A stretch of 64,000 nucleotides of DNA from JAGWAJ01 sp965215155 (GTDB lineage: Bacteria > Acidobacteriota > Vicinamibacteria > Vicinamibacterales > UBA8438). Positions 27,126 to 36,111 of the stretch are shown piece after piece (the stretch's first letter is position 1; every line of letters starts with the position of its first letter). Made by a program: the position numbers and the translations under genes. Location of the stretch: assembly GCA_965215155.1 (NCBI GenBank), contig CBDCCY010000004.1, positions 3,720,001 to 3,784,000 of the forward strand, given 5' to 3'. The notes under the pieces are model-generated. The model was not told the DNA's origin. It did no database searches and saw nothing but the letters and a program-made list of their open reading frames with translations.

Positions 27126-28442
27126 ATGAAGCTCAACAACAACCTGGCAGTCGTCGGCGCGCAGTGGGGAGACGAGGGAAAGGGGAAGATCGTCGACCTG
27201 CTGGCGCCTGCGTTCTCCGTCGTGGCCCGCTCCCAGGGCGGTCACAACGCCGGGCATACCGTGCTCGTCGGGGGCCAGCAGTTCATACTGCACCTGATTC
27301 CGTCGGGCATCCTGCATCCCGGCGTCACTTGCGTGATCGGCAACGGGGTGGTCATCGACGTGCGGGCGCTCTTCGCGGAGCTGGACGGGCTGGCGGCCCA
27401 GGGGATCGACCTCGACGGCCGCCTCCTGGTGAGCGACCGGGCCCACGTCATCCTGCCCTACCATCGGGAGATCGAGCGCCTCGCGGAGGAGCGCCGCGGA
27501 GCGCAGCGCATCGACACGACCTCGCGCGGTATCGGACCGAGCTACGAGGACAAGGCGGCGCGGCGGGGCATTCGGGTCGCCGACCTGGCCGGCGGCGCGC
27601 GCGGGGAGAGGCTGGCCGGCCTCGTGCAGGCCAACGTGGAGGCGCGCAACCGACTGGTGACCGGCGAGCCCGTCGACTGGCGCGAAGTGTTCGCCGACGC
27701 GGCGGGGTCGTGGTCCCGACTCCAGCCGATGGTGGGCGACGTCTCGGGGTTCCTGCAGGCCGCCCTGGAAAACGGCCGGCCCGTGCTGTTCGAGGGCGCC
27801 CAGGGCGCGATGCTCGACGTCGACCACGGCACGTACCCGTACGTGACCTCCTCGAACGCGACGATCGGCGGCGTGTGCACCGGGCTGGGCGTGGGCCCGC
27901 GAGCCATCGGGTCCGTGCTCGGGATCGCGAAGGCCTACACGACCCGGGTGGGGGCGGGGCCGCTGCCGACGGAGCTCGACAGCGCCCTGGCCGACCAGCT
28001 CCGGGAGGCGGGCCGCGAGTACGGCGCGTCGACCGGCCGGCCGCGCCGGTGCGGGTGGTTCGACGCCGCCGCGGTGCGCCGGGCCGTGCGCGTGAACGGC
28101 ATCGACGCGCTGGCGGTCACCAAGCTCGACGTGCTCGACGGACTCGACGAGCTCCACGTATGCACCGGCTACCGGTGCGGCGACGCTCGCCTCACCGACC
28201 TCCCCGCGGACATCGAGCGCCTGGAGTCGTGCGAGCCGGAGTACGAGACGCTGCGCGGCTGGTCGCGCGCCCGGGGGACGGCCGGGGTGCGGCGCGAGGC
28301 GGACCTGCCGGCCGAGGCGCGCGCCTATCTGGACCGGCTGGAGACGATCTGCGGTGTTCCCGTCAGCATCGTGTCGACAGGCTCGGAGCGATCCGAGACG
28401 ATCGTGCGGCCGGGCTCCCTGGGCGCCCGCTGGTTGACGTGA
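27126..28442 (+). CDS. purA: Adenylosuccinate synthetase
   Basis: 438-aa enzyme of AMP synthesis (IMP + aspartate + GTP). N-terminal GAQWGDEGKGKIVD with catalytic Asp, GGHNAGHTVLV with catalytic His, TTSRGIGPSYEDKAARRGIRV, FEGAQGAMLDVDHGTYPYVTSS and the GTP-base motif VTKLDVLDG are all present. Length normal. ATG 27126 without a strong ribosome site. Neighbour genes unrelated. Confidence 0.97.
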   Translation: MKLNNNLAVVGAQWGDEGKGKIVDLLAPAFSVVARSQGGHNAGHTVLVGGQQFILHLIPSGILHPGVTCVIGNGVVIDVRALFAELDGLAAQGIDLDGRLLVSDRAHVILPYHREIERLAEERRGAQRIDTTSRGIGPSYEDKAARRGIRVADLAGGARGERLAGLVQANVEARNRLVTGEPVDWREVFADAAGSWSRLQPMVGDVSGFLQAALENGRPVLFEGAQGAMLDVDHGTYPYVTSSNATIGGVCTGLGVGPRAIGSVLGIAKAYTTRVGAGPLPTELDSALADQLREAGREYGASTGRPRRCGWFDAAAVRRAVRVNGIDALAVTKLDVLDGLDELHVCTGYRCGDARLTDLPADIERLESCEPEYETLRGWSRARGTAGVRREADLPAEARAYLDRLETICGVPVSIVSTGSERSETIVRPGSLGARWLT

Positions 28443-28480
28443 GCCGGCGCCGGGCTCGGTAGCGGGAGGCGGGGCGGCCA

Positions 28481-29419
28481 ATGGCCAGCGCGGTACTATG
28501 CAGGGGCCTCGTCAAGCGGTACGGCGACGTCGTCGCCGTCGCCGGCCTCGATCTCGATATCGCGCCCGGAGAGTGCTTCGGGCTGCTGGGGCCGAACGGG
28601 GCCGGCAAGACGACCACCATCGAGGTCCTCGAGGGGCTGCTCGAGCCGGACGCCGGCGACGTCGAGATACTCGGCCGGCGTTGGGCGACGGATCGCGCCG
28701 CCCTGCGCCAGCGGCTCGGGATCCACCTGCAGGAATCGCAGTTCGACGATCGGCTGTCGGTTCGCGAGACGCTCGACCTGTTCCGCTCCTTCTACGCGTC
28801 CGGGCAGGCGGTGGATGACGTGCTGGCCCTGCTCGGCCTGGAGGGCAAGGCGCGCGCCTGGGTGAGCCGGCTGTCCGGAGGGCAGCGTCAGCGCATGGCG
28901 ATCGGCTGCGCCCTGGTCGGGAGGCCCGACGTGCTGTTCCTCGACGAGCCGACGACCGGGCTCGACCCGCAGGCGCGCCGGCAGGTCTGGGAGATCGTCG
29001 ACACGTTCCGCGGGCGCGGCGGGACCGTGCTGCTGACGACGCACTACATGGACGAGGCCGAGGTGCTGTCGGATCGCGTTGCCGTCATCGACAACGGGCG
29101 GGTCATCGCCTGCGGACCGCCCCGCAAGCTCGTGTCCGACCTGGGGGCGGGGCACGTCATCGGCTTTGCGCTCGACCCGGCTGCCCCAACCGGGCCGCCG
29201 GACTTCGCGGCGCGTCTCGAGGCGCTGCCCGGTGCCCGATCCGCCCGCCGGGAGGCCGGGGGGTGGAGCCTGACCGCCACCTCCCTGCACGCGGCGATGC
29301 CGGCCCTGATGCGGCTCGGCGCGGACGAGGGCTGGAGCCTGAGCTCGCTCACGACACGCACCGCCACGCTGGAGGACGTCTTCGTGTCCCTGACCGGCCG
29401 GCACCTGCGCGATGGCTGA
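28481..29419 (+). CDS. ABC transporter ATP-binding protein (second system)
   Basis: 312-aa exporter ATPase. Walker A GPNGAGKTTT (about residues 37-46), signature LSGGQRQRMAIG, Walker B VLFLDEPTTGLDPQARR, switch LLTTHYMDEAE. The DUF4162-type C-terminal tail ends TATLEDVFVSLTGRHLRD. ATG at 28481 preceded by GGGAGGCGGGG. It overlaps the permease gene by eight bases, so the two form one unit. Drug or lipid exporter of the DrrA type; substrate not determinable. Confidence 0.94.
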   Translation: MASAVLCRGLVKRYGDVVAVAGLDLDIAPGECFGLLGPNGAGKTTTIEVLEGLLEPDAGDVEILGRRWATDRAALRQRLGIHLQESQFDDRLSVRETLDLFRSFYASGQAVDDVLALLGLEGKARAWVSRLSGGQRQRMAIGCALVGRPDVLFLDEPTTGLDPQARRQVWEIVDTFRGRGGTVLLTTHYMDEAEVLSDRVAVIDNGRVIACGPPRKLVSDLGAGHVIGFALDPAAPTGPPDFAARLEALPGARSARREAGGWSLTATSLHAAMPALMRLGADEGWSLSSLTTRTATLEDVFVSLTGRHLRDG

Positions 29420-30458
29420 CGCGCGCCGGAGCCGGCATCCCGTCGTCGAGCTGACCGTCGCCCGCTTCCGGATCCTGGTCCGGGAGCCGGAGGCGTTGTT
29501 CTGGGCCTTCGTGTTTCCGATCCTGATGACGGTGGCGCTCGGCATCGCGTTTCGCGCGGCGCCGGCCGGCGTGGTGCCGGTCGCCGTGGTCGAGGGGGCG
29601 CGCGCCGCGTACGTCGTGGCGGCTCTCCGGCACGCTCCATCGGTCGAGGTCTTCACGGTCAAGGCGGCCGAGGTGCACGCCACGCTGCGCGACGGGCGGG
29701 CGCACCTCGTGGTGGAGCCGGGGACGCCTCCCGCCTACCGCTACGACCCGACCCGCCCCGAGAACCGGCTTGCCCGGCTGACGGTCGACGGGGCCCTGCA
29801 ACGCGCCGCCGGACGGAGCGACGTCTGGGCGGCGCGGGACGAGCCGGTCGTCGTGCCGGGCGGACGGTACGTCGACTGGCTGGTGCCGGGCCTGCTCGGC
29901 ATGAACATCATGAGCACCGGAATGTGGGGCGTGGGCTTCTCGGTGGTCATGCAACGGAGCCGGAAGCTCCTCAAGCGCCTCGTCGCGACGCCGATGCTCC
30001 GCTCGCACTACCTGATCGCCCTCGTGGCGGCGCGACTGGCGTTCCTGGTGCTCGAGGTGGGGGTTCTGGTGGCGTTCGCGCGCTACGTCTTCGGAGTCCC
30101 GCTCGAGGGCTCGCTCGGGGCGCTCGCCGCGGTCAGCGTCCTCGGTGCGATGGCCTTCGGCGGCATAAGCCTGCTCACGGCCAGCCGCGCCCGGACCGCG
30201 GAGGGCGTCTCCGGACTCATGAACGTGGTCCAGGTACCGATGTGGATCTGCTCGGGGGTGTTCTTTGCCTCGTCCAACTTCCCGGACGCGCTGCAGCCGA
30301 TCATCCAGGCGCTGCCGCTCACGGCGTTGATCGACGCCCTGCGCGGCGTGATGCTGAACGGGGACACGCTCGCTGCCCTGCGGGCCGAGCTCGTGCTGCT
30401 CGTCGGCTGGACGGCGGCGAGCTTCGCGGTGGCGCTGCGCATCTTCTCCTGGCGCTGA
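29412..30458 (+). CDS. ABC-2 type permease (second system)
   Basis: 348-aa membrane subunit. One N-terminal helix (FPILMTVALGIAFRAA), an extracytoplasmic domain (about residues 45-150), then five helices: WLVPGLLGMNIMSTGMWGVGF, YLIALVAARLAFLVLEVGVLVAF, LAAVSVLGAMAFGGISLLT, VQVPMWICSGVFFASSNFP and LVLLVGWTAASFAVALRIF. The sequence LIDALRGVMLNG near the end is the classical ABC-2 signature. Coupled to the upstream ATPase. Shape agrees with DrrB-like exporters. Confidence 0.93.
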   Translation: MADARRSRHPVVELTVARFRILVREPEALFWAFVFPILMTVALGIAFRAAPAGVVPVAVVEGARAAYVVAALRHAPSVEVFTVKAAEVHATLRDGRAHLVVEPGTPPAYRYDPTRPENRLARLTVDGALQRAAGRSDVWAARDEPVVVPGGRYVDWLVPGLLGMNIMSTGMWGVGFSVVMQRSRKLLKRLVATPMLRSHYLIALVAARLAFLVLEVGVLVAFARYVFGVPLEGSLGALAAVSVLGAMAFGGISLLTASRARTAEGVSGLMNVVQVPMWICSGVFFASSNFPDALQPIIQALPLTALIDALRGVMLNGDTLAALRAELVLLVGWTAASFAVALRIFSWR

Positions 30459-30495
30459 GGTCCGGGGTCTCGGGCGGGCCGCGACGGGCCGGCGC

Positions 30496-30501
30496 TATAA
30501 T
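30496..30501 (+). promoter_or_regulatory. -10 element (TATAAT) before the M2-like gene
   Basis: Perfect consensus TATAAT 31 bases before the ATG, in very GC-rich surroundings, so unlikely by chance. No recognisable -35. Confidence 0.5.
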
Positions 30502-30531
30502 GATGGTCCACAGGCGCAGTCCGACTCTCCG

Positions 30532-32409
30532 ATGGCCCGCACTCCTCCCGCCCGTGGCCGCCGGTGGCGCGCGTTCGCGGCCGCCGGCCTCCTGTCGGCG
30601 GGCGGTGCCGCCTGCACGGCTCCTGAGCCGCCGCTGGCCGCCGCGCAGGCGGAGGCGTTCGTTGCCGGCGCCGAGGCCGGCCTGATCGACCTCCGGACCG
30701 CGTACCGGCGGGCGGCCTGGGTAGACGAGCAGCTCGCGACCGAGGACACCGCGGCCATCGCCGCCGGCGCCCGACGGCGGATGCGTGACGGGGCGGCGCG
30801 GCTGGCGCACGCCGCCGCCCGCTTCGACGGCGTGGAGATGGGCGTACCCCTGCGGCGCAAGCTCCTGCTGCTGCGGACCTCGCTGGCGGCGGTGGGACCG
30901 GCGGGGCCGGAGTCGCGTCAGGAACTGTGGGACGTCCTCGACCGCATGGAGCGGGCGTACGACCGCAGCACCGCCTGCACCGTGGCGGGCGGGCCATGCC
31001 TCGACCGGCCGGCGCTCGAAGTGTTGTTCGCCGAGAGCCGCGAGACGGACGAACGGCTCGACGCCTGGCTCGGATGGCACCGTGCCGCGGCTCCCGGCCG
31101 GTCCGCGTACCGGCGCTTCGTCGAGCTGGCCAACGCCGGCGCCCGCGAGCTCGGCTTCGGCGACATCGGGGCGCTGTGGCGCGCGGCCTTCGACCTGCCG
31201 CCGGACGCCCTGGCGGCGGAGCTCGCCCGAATCCGGGACGAGATCCACCCGCTCTACGAATCGCTGCACTGTTTCGTCCGGGCTCGGCTGGGAGAGACGT
31301 ACGGCACCGCGGTCGCGCCTCCGGACGAAGCGATTCCGGCGCACCTGCTCGGGAGCCCGTGGGGCGGCCGATGGGAAACGCTGTACGACCTCGTCCGCTC
31401 CCCGGAACCGGACCTCTGGGACGAGCTGACCCGACGCCTGGAGCGCCGGCGGGTAGATGCCGTGGCGATGGCGCGCCTCGGCGAGGGCTTCTTCCTGTCC
31501 CTCGGGCTCGGCCCGCTGCCCGTCACCTTCTGGGAGCGTTCGCGGCTCGCCGGACCGGGTGCGGATCTCGACTGCCGGCCCGACGCCTGGCACATCGACG
31601 CCGGATCCGACGTGCGCCTCCGGATGTGCATCGAGGGTACCGCCGCCGACCTCGTGTCCGTGCACGAGATGCTCGGACGCACCTACTACCAGTGGGCGTA
31701 TCGGGTCCAGGACCCGCTCTTCCGCGCGGGCCCCGCCGCGGGCGGGTTCGAGGTCGGGGTCGCGGGCGCGATCGGGCTGTCGATGACCCCCGAGTACTTC
31801 GTCCGGGCCGGGGTCCTCGAGCGCGTCCCCGCGGACGACGACATCGGGGCGCTGCTGCGGCGGGCTCTCGAGACGCTGGCCTACGTCCCGTTCGGTCTGG
31901 CCGTCGATCGCTGGCGCTGGGAGGTCTTCTCCGGCGACGCGGGGGTCGAAGCGTACAACCGGACCTGGTGGCAGCTCCGCCGCGCCTACCAGGGGGTCGG
32001 TCCTGCCGCGCCTCGCAACGACGCCGCCTTCGACCCCGGGGCGGCGGCTCCCGTGGCCTTGAACCGGCCGTTGCTGCCCGGCGTCCTCGGGCGGATACTG
32101 CAGTTCCAGCTTCACCGCGCGCTGTGCGAGGCGGCGGGCGACGCCCGAGCGCTGCACGAGTGCTCGGTCTTCGAGAGCCCGGCGGCCGGCGCGCGGCTCC
32201 TGGCGATGATCGAGCTGGGCGCCAGCCGTCCCTGGCCCGAGGCCCTCGAGAGGCTGACGGGCACGCGCGCGCTCGACGCGGGTCCGATGCTCGAGTACTT
32301 CGCGCCGCTGGCGGCGTGGCTCGCTGCGCAGAACGCGGGGCGGACGTGCGGGTGGCGGGAGCCGGACGTCAGCTTGGACCGCGGCCGGCCGGCGGCCCCT
32401 CGCGCGTGA
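30532..32409 (+). CDS. M2 (angiotensin-converting-enzyme-like) family protein, catalytic site lost
   Basis: 625-aa protein aligning over its whole length with peptidyl-dipeptidase A (ACE): ERAYDRSTACTV, CLDRPALEVLFAES, IPAHLLGSPWGGRWETLYDL, FFLSLGLGPLPVTFWERS, AYVPFGLAVDRWRWEVFSG, YNRTWWQLRRAYQGV and QFQLHRALCEAAG are all ACE landmarks. The zinc motif HEMGH is replaced by HEMLG (about residues 378-382), the third ligand region (HEAIGD in ACE) reads EVGVAGAIG, and the catalytic His/Tyr pair near the C-terminus is absent (PVALNRPLLPGVLG). It should not be an active zinc peptidase. The N-terminus has a signal peptide ending GAAC, possibly a lipoprotein. Overlaps the downstream convergent gene by 41 bases. 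Confidence 0.88.
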   Translation: MARTPPARGRRWRAFAAAGLLSAGGAACTAPEPPLAAAQAEAFVAGAEAGLIDLRTAYRRAAWVDEQLATEDTAAIAAGARRRMRDGAARLAHAAARFDGVEMGVPLRRKLLLLRTSLAAVGPAGPESRQELWDVLDRMERAYDRSTACTVAGGPCLDRPALEVLFAESRETDERLDAWLGWHRAAAPGRSAYRRFVELANAGARELGFGDIGALWRAAFDLPPDALAAELARIRDEIHPLYESLHCFVRARLGETYGTAVAPPDEAIPAHLLGSPWGGRWETLYDLVRSPEPDLWDELTRRLERRRVDAVAMARLGEGFFLSLGLGPLPVTFWERSRLAGPGADLDCRPDAWHIDAGSDVRLRMCIEGTAADLVSVHEMLGRTYYQWAYRVQDPLFRAGPAAGGFEVGVAGAIGLSMTPEYFVRAGVLERVPADDDIGALLRRALETLAYVPFGLAVDRWRWEVFSGDAGVEAYNRTWWQLRRAYQGVGPAAPRNDAAFDPGAAAPVALNRPLLPGVLGRILQFQLHRALCEAAGDARALHECSVFESPAAGARLLAMIELGASRPWPEALERLTGTRALDAGPMLEYFAPLAAWLAAQNAGRTCGWREPDVSLDRGRPAAPRA

Positions 32410-33151
32410 GCTCGACGAGCGACCGCCGCGCGAGGCGGGCGATGTAGACGACGGCCGCGGCGCTGCCCGCGAGCCCCGCGCCCATCAGCGCCCACTCTGC
32501 CGCGCTGCGCGCTCGCCCGGCGACCGCCTCCGCTCCGGCGTATCCGAGATAGACGTAGGTGACGATGCCGGGCAGCGTGAAGATGCCGCTCGTCACGAGG
32601 TACGGCAGGAACGCCACGCCGGTCGCCCCGAACAGGTAGTTGCTGGCGCTGTAGGGGATGGCGGGGTTCAGCCGCAGCAGGGCGATGATGCGCCAGCCGG
32701 CCCGCGCCACCGCCAGGTCGACGGCCCGCGCGCGCGGGTAGCGGGCCGCGAGGCGCTCCACGAAGCGGCGGCCGACGTAGCGCGCGGAGAGAAAGGCAAC
32801 GGCGTCGGCCACCGACGAGGCGACGGCGACGATGACGATGCCGCGCGCCAGACCGAAGAGCGCGCCGGCGACGAGCGTCAGAACCGCGCCCGGAACGAGC
32901 AGGAGCACCAGCGCCACGTAGGCCGCCCCGAAGGCGAGGACGCCGACCGCCCCGCGCGCGTCGACCCAGGTGCGGAGGGCCGCGAGCAGCGGCTCGAGCT
33001 GCATCGTCCGCGTGAGGACGACGCCCGCGGCCAGCAGGGCCACCGCCGCCGCCAGCCACAGCCCGGCCGGAAGGCGGCCCGCGGCCGGTGCCGATCCCGG
33101 GGCCGGCGGTCTCCCGACGTCACGCCGGGTGACAGCCAACGCGCTCCGCAC
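32369..33151 (-). CDS. TVP38/TMEM64 (DedA-like) membrane protein
   Basis: 260-aa membrane protein of the VTT/SNARE-associated superfamily. Helices at about residues 31-48, 68-110 and 190-235; the conserved core GALFGLARGIVIVAVASSVADAVAFLSARYVGRR and LLRLNPAIPYSASNYLFGAT marks the family. Bacterial homologues are inferred to move lipid carriers or aid membrane homeostasis. Upstream of cupin/lactate permease on the same strand? It lies downstream of them in transcription (after cupin, 25-base gap), so it may be cotranscribed. Confidence 0.88.
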   Translation of the reverse strand: MRSALAVTRRDVGRPPAPGSAPAAGRLPAGLWLAAAVALLAAGVVLTRTMQLEPLLAALRTWVDARGAVGVLAFGAAYVALVLLLVPGAVLTLVAGALFGLARGIVIVAVASSVADAVAFLSARYVGRRFVERLAARYPRARAVDLAVARAGWRIIALLRLNPAIPYSASNYLFGATGVAFLPYLVTSGIFTLPGIVTYVYLGYAGAEAVAGRARSAAEWALMGAGLAGSAAAVVYIARLARRSLVELTREGPPAGRGPS

Positions 33152-33176
33152 GGGGTGGACGCCGGCGCACGATGGG

Positions 33177-33566
33177 TCAATCCCCCGCGTACTCGCGGTC
33201 GCTCACCTTGCCGAACCACGTGGTCGCGGACTCGACGTTGATGGCGAGGTGCACCATCGGGCCGTCGGGGCCGGCGCCGTGCCAGTGACGCTCGCCGGCC
33301 GCGATCGACACGACGTCTCCCGCCGCCGCCACCCGCACCGGCTCGCCCTCCCGCTGCACGCGACAGCGCCCGGACAGCACGACCAGCAATTGCAGCCCGC
33401 TGTGCAGATGCCAGGCCGTGCGCGCCCGAGGCTCGAACGCGACCCGATAGGCGTTCACCGCCGGGTCGTCCGCAACGGCCGGCATGCGTGCGACCTGCGC
33501 CGCGCCGGTGAAGGTCGCCGGGTCCGACGGTGCCGCGCGCAGGTCGGCGAGATGGAACAGGCGCAC
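33177..33566 (-). CDS. Cupin domain protein
   Basis: 129-aa single cupin. Motif 1 (AWHLHSGLQLLVVLSGRCRV, residues about 51-70) and motif 2 (GDVVSIAAGERHWHGAGPDGPM, about 83-104) with conserved His residues for metal binding. Likely a small metal-dependent enzyme or sensor; substrate unknown. It follows the lactate permease by seven bases on the same strand, suggesting cotranscription and a role near carboxylate use. Confidence 0.9.
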   Translation of the reverse strand: MRLFHLADLRAAPSDPATFTGAAQVARMPAVADDPAVNAYRVAFEPRARTAWHLHSGLQLLVVLSGRCRVQREGEPVRVAAAGDVVSIAAGERHWHGAGPDGPMVHLAINVESATTWFGKVSDREYAGD

Positions 33567-33573
33567 GCCAGCC

Positions 33574-35343
33574 CTACCCCGTGGCGGCCGGGGTGTCCTC
33601 GCGGCGCGCGATCAGGTACGCCGCCATCGCCGCGGTGAGCGCCACGATGAGCGCGCCGACGTTCATCACGCCGCTCGCGCCGTACGAGATGATCAGATAG
33701 CCGACCGAGCCGGGCAGCAGGGCGTAGTAGACGAACGGAATCACCGTCATGCGGATGACGGCGCCCTCGCGCCCGAGCAGGCCGACGACCGCCGAGGCCG
33801 CCACCACGTTGTGCACGCAGATCATGTTGCCGGCGGCGCCTCCGACCGCCTGCAGCGCGACGATCCACGTCGGATCCGCGGCGATGCGCTCGCCCATGTT
33901 GAACTGGAACAGCGAGAACATCATGTTGCTGACGGTGTTGCTGCCGGCCACCGCGGCGCCGATGCCGCCGATGAACGGGGCGAAGATCGGCCACGCGCCG
34001 CCGGCGATCGCCGCCACCCCTTCCGCGAGCACGATCGGCATTCGCTCGTAGCCGGCCGCGCCGCCGTAGCTGTTGAGGAAGACCTGCACCATCGGCACCG
34101 TGAAGACGAGCGCGACGGACGCGGAGAGGGTGACGCGGAACGACGTCGACCAGGCGCGGCGGTAGGCGTCGCCCGGGATCCGGTGGATCAGGAACGTGAT
34201 CAGCGACGTGGCGATGAACAGCGCGCCGGGGAGGAAGAGCGGCTGCACCGCGTTGGCCGAGATCGACGTGCCGAACATGTCGGGCCAGGTGATGGTCCAG
34301 GCCGTCAGCGCCGCGCGGAGCGGGTCGAACAGCCGCGACCCGAGCAGCAGCAGCGCGACGATCGCGTAGGGGGACCAGGCGCGGAGCATCCCCATCGAGC
34401 CGCCGGCGGGCGCGGTGTCCTTGACCTCGATGGTCCCGGTCCACTCGGCCGGCCAGTTCTCCTTGCGGTCGAACTCCCAGGCCTCCTCGGGGCGCGGCAC
34501 CAGGAAGCCCGCCCGCGCGGCCGCCACGACGATGACGAGCCCGACCACGCTGCCGATCAGGGCCGGGAACTCCGGCCCGAGGAAGTAGCCGGCCGCGAAG
34601 TAGGGGATCGTCATCGCGAGCGCGGCGAAGATCGCGAACGGCCAGACGCGCAGCCCGTCCGTGAGCGAGCGGCTCGCGCCGAAGAAGCGCGTCATGAACG
34701 CGACGAGGATCAGAGGAATCAGGGTGCCCGCGACCGCGTGGAGGACGGCCACCTTCAGCCCGATGAAGGCCAGGAAGTCGGTCCATTCCGCGAAGCCGAG
34801 TCCGGCGGCGTACTCGGCGATGGCCGGCTCGGCGGAGAGGCCGGTGTTGACGCCGACGAGGATCGGCGTCCCCGCGGCGCCGAAGCTGACCGGCGTGCTC
34901 TGGATGATCATCCCGGCGGTGACGGCGGCCATCCCGGGGAACCCGAGCCCGACGAGCAGCGGCACCGCCACCGCGGCGGGCGTGCCGAAGCCGGCCGACC
35001 CCTCGATGAAGGCGCCGAAGAGCCAGGCGATGATGATCACCTGCACGCGACGGTCCGGCGTGATGTCGGTGAAGCCCTGGCGGATCGTCCGGATCGCGCC
35101 GCTCTCCTGCAGCGTGTTCAGCAGCAGGATGGCGCCGAAGATGATGTAGAGCAGCGTGAGCGTGACGATCAGCCCGTTCACGCTCGCCGCCATCACCTGC
35201 ACGATCGGCACCTGCCAGACGAACAGGGCGAGCAGGAAGGCCACCAGGTAGGAGAGCGGCATGGCCCGGCTGGCCGGCCACCGGAGTCCGACGAGGAACA
35301 CCGCCACCGTGATGATCGGAAGTAGCGACACCAGAGTCAGCAT
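33574..35343 (-). CDS. L-lactate permease family transporter
   Basis: 589-aa symporter of the LldP/LctP family with about thirteen helices. Landmarks: TLLYIIFGAILLLNTLQESGA, AWLFGAFIEGSAGFGTPAAVAVPLLVGLGF, MIIQSTPVSFGAAGTPI and NMMFSLFQFNMGERI. Takes up lactate or glycolate with protons. ATG at 35343 with GGGAGAG upstream. A 344-base GC-rich gap lies upstream. No lactate dehydrogenase is adjacent. Confidence 0.94.
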   Translation of the reverse strand: MLTLVSLLPIITVAVFLVGLRWPASRAMPLSYLVAFLLALFVWQVPIVQVMAASVNGLIVTLTLLYIIFGAILLLNTLQESGAIRTIRQGFTDITPDRRVQVIIIAWLFGAFIEGSAGFGTPAAVAVPLLVGLGFPGMAAVTAGMIIQSTPVSFGAAGTPILVGVNTGLSAEPAIAEYAAGLGFAEWTDFLAFIGLKVAVLHAVAGTLIPLILVAFMTRFFGASRSLTDGLRVWPFAIFAALAMTIPYFAAGYFLGPEFPALIGSVVGLVIVVAAARAGFLVPRPEEAWEFDRKENWPAEWTGTIEVKDTAPAGGSMGMLRAWSPYAIVALLLLGSRLFDPLRAALTAWTITWPDMFGTSISANAVQPLFLPGALFIATSLITFLIHRIPGDAYRRAWSTSFRVTLSASVALVFTVPMVQVFLNSYGGAAGYERMPIVLAEGVAAIAGGAWPIFAPFIGGIGAAVAGSNTVSNMMFSLFQFNMGERIAADPTWIVALQAVGGAAGNMICVHNVVAASAVVGLLGREGAVIRMTVIPFVYYALLPGSVGYLIISYGASGVMNVGALIVALTAAMAAYLIARREDTPAATG

Positions 35344-35687
35344 GGGATGCGTCTCTCCCTTCAGGCGCCCGTCGCCGCCGCGGCCTCGGGCCGGGCGGGG
35401 CCGGATGCGTCCGCCCCGGGCGGTGGCCGCCGACGGCGACGACAGGCCGGCGCCATTGTAGCGCAGCCGCCTGCGGCTTTCGGGCGGGAGTGCCGCCGAG
35501 CCGCGGCCGCCTGCGGTGTTCGACCGGGGTGCCGCGGAGCCGCGGCCGGCGGCGGCCGGCGGGCGGCCGGGCCCCGGGGCCGGTCGCGGAGCGCGCGGTG
35601 CCGGCCCACCGGTCGGCGGCGGCGCCGTCCTGCCGTGCGGGGCGTTCGTTCGCACTGCCGGGATGGGACTGCTAGCATCGGCGGGGG
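35344..35687. repeat. Gap with a two-copy 40-bp tandem repeat
   Basis: Between lactate permease and the Rieske gene. A roughly 40-base unit starting GCCGCCTGCGG occurs twice in direct tandem, 35466-35505 and 35506-35544, with several differences, followed by GGCCGGCGGCGGCCGGCGGG-type sequence. No coding potential and no promoter recognised beyond it. Confidence 0.6.
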
Positions 35688-36011
35688 ATGGGGCGAACGG
35701 TGATCGTGGCCCGCAGCGACCGCTTCGGCCCCGGCAAGCGCAAGCTGGTGTTCGCCGGCGACCGGCGCATCGCGGTGTTCAACGACGGCGGCGCCCTGCA
35801 TGCCGTCGACGACCGCTGCACGCACTCCGGGGGACCGCTCTCGGAGGGGCCGTGCGAGGACGGGGTGGTGACCTGCCCCTGGCACAACGGCCGCTTCCGT
35901 CTCGCCGACGGGCAGGGCCTCGGCCCTCCGGCGTACCGGGCGTTGACGGTCTATCCCGTCCGGGTGACGAACGGGATGGTCGAGGTGCACGTGCCGGACG
36001 ATCCCGCCTGA
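35688..36011 (+). CDS. Rieske-type [2Fe-2S] ferredoxin
   Basis: 107-aa soluble Rieske protein. Cluster ligands are in DDRCTHSGGPLSEG (CTH) and VVTCPWHNGRFRL (CPWH), spaced as in dioxygenase ferredoxins and the NirD small subunit. It probably donates electrons to an oxygenase or reductase, none of which is adjacent. ATG 35688 preceded by GGGGG. An IS element is inserted about 100 bases past its stop. Confidence 0.92.
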   Translation: MGRTVIVARSDRFGPGKRKLVFAGDRRIAVFNDGGALHAVDDRCTHSGGPLSEGPCEDGVVTCPWHNGRFRLADGQGLGPPAYRALTVYPVRVTNGMVEVHVPDDPA

Positions 36012-36111
36012 CCTGCGCCGGTGGCGGTTGCGACGGGCCGGCAGCCGGGAGGCGGCGCCTGCCGGTGGAGGTGTCGCCGCCCGTTTCCCGCGCCGAGTCG
36101 TCGTCCGCCTC

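Noticed and set aside
30840..30875. Palindrome-core-like CTGCGGCGCAAGCTCCTG inside the M2-like gene
   Set aside because: It resembles one arm of the type A element, but no second arm or tail is present and it encodes a conserved helix.
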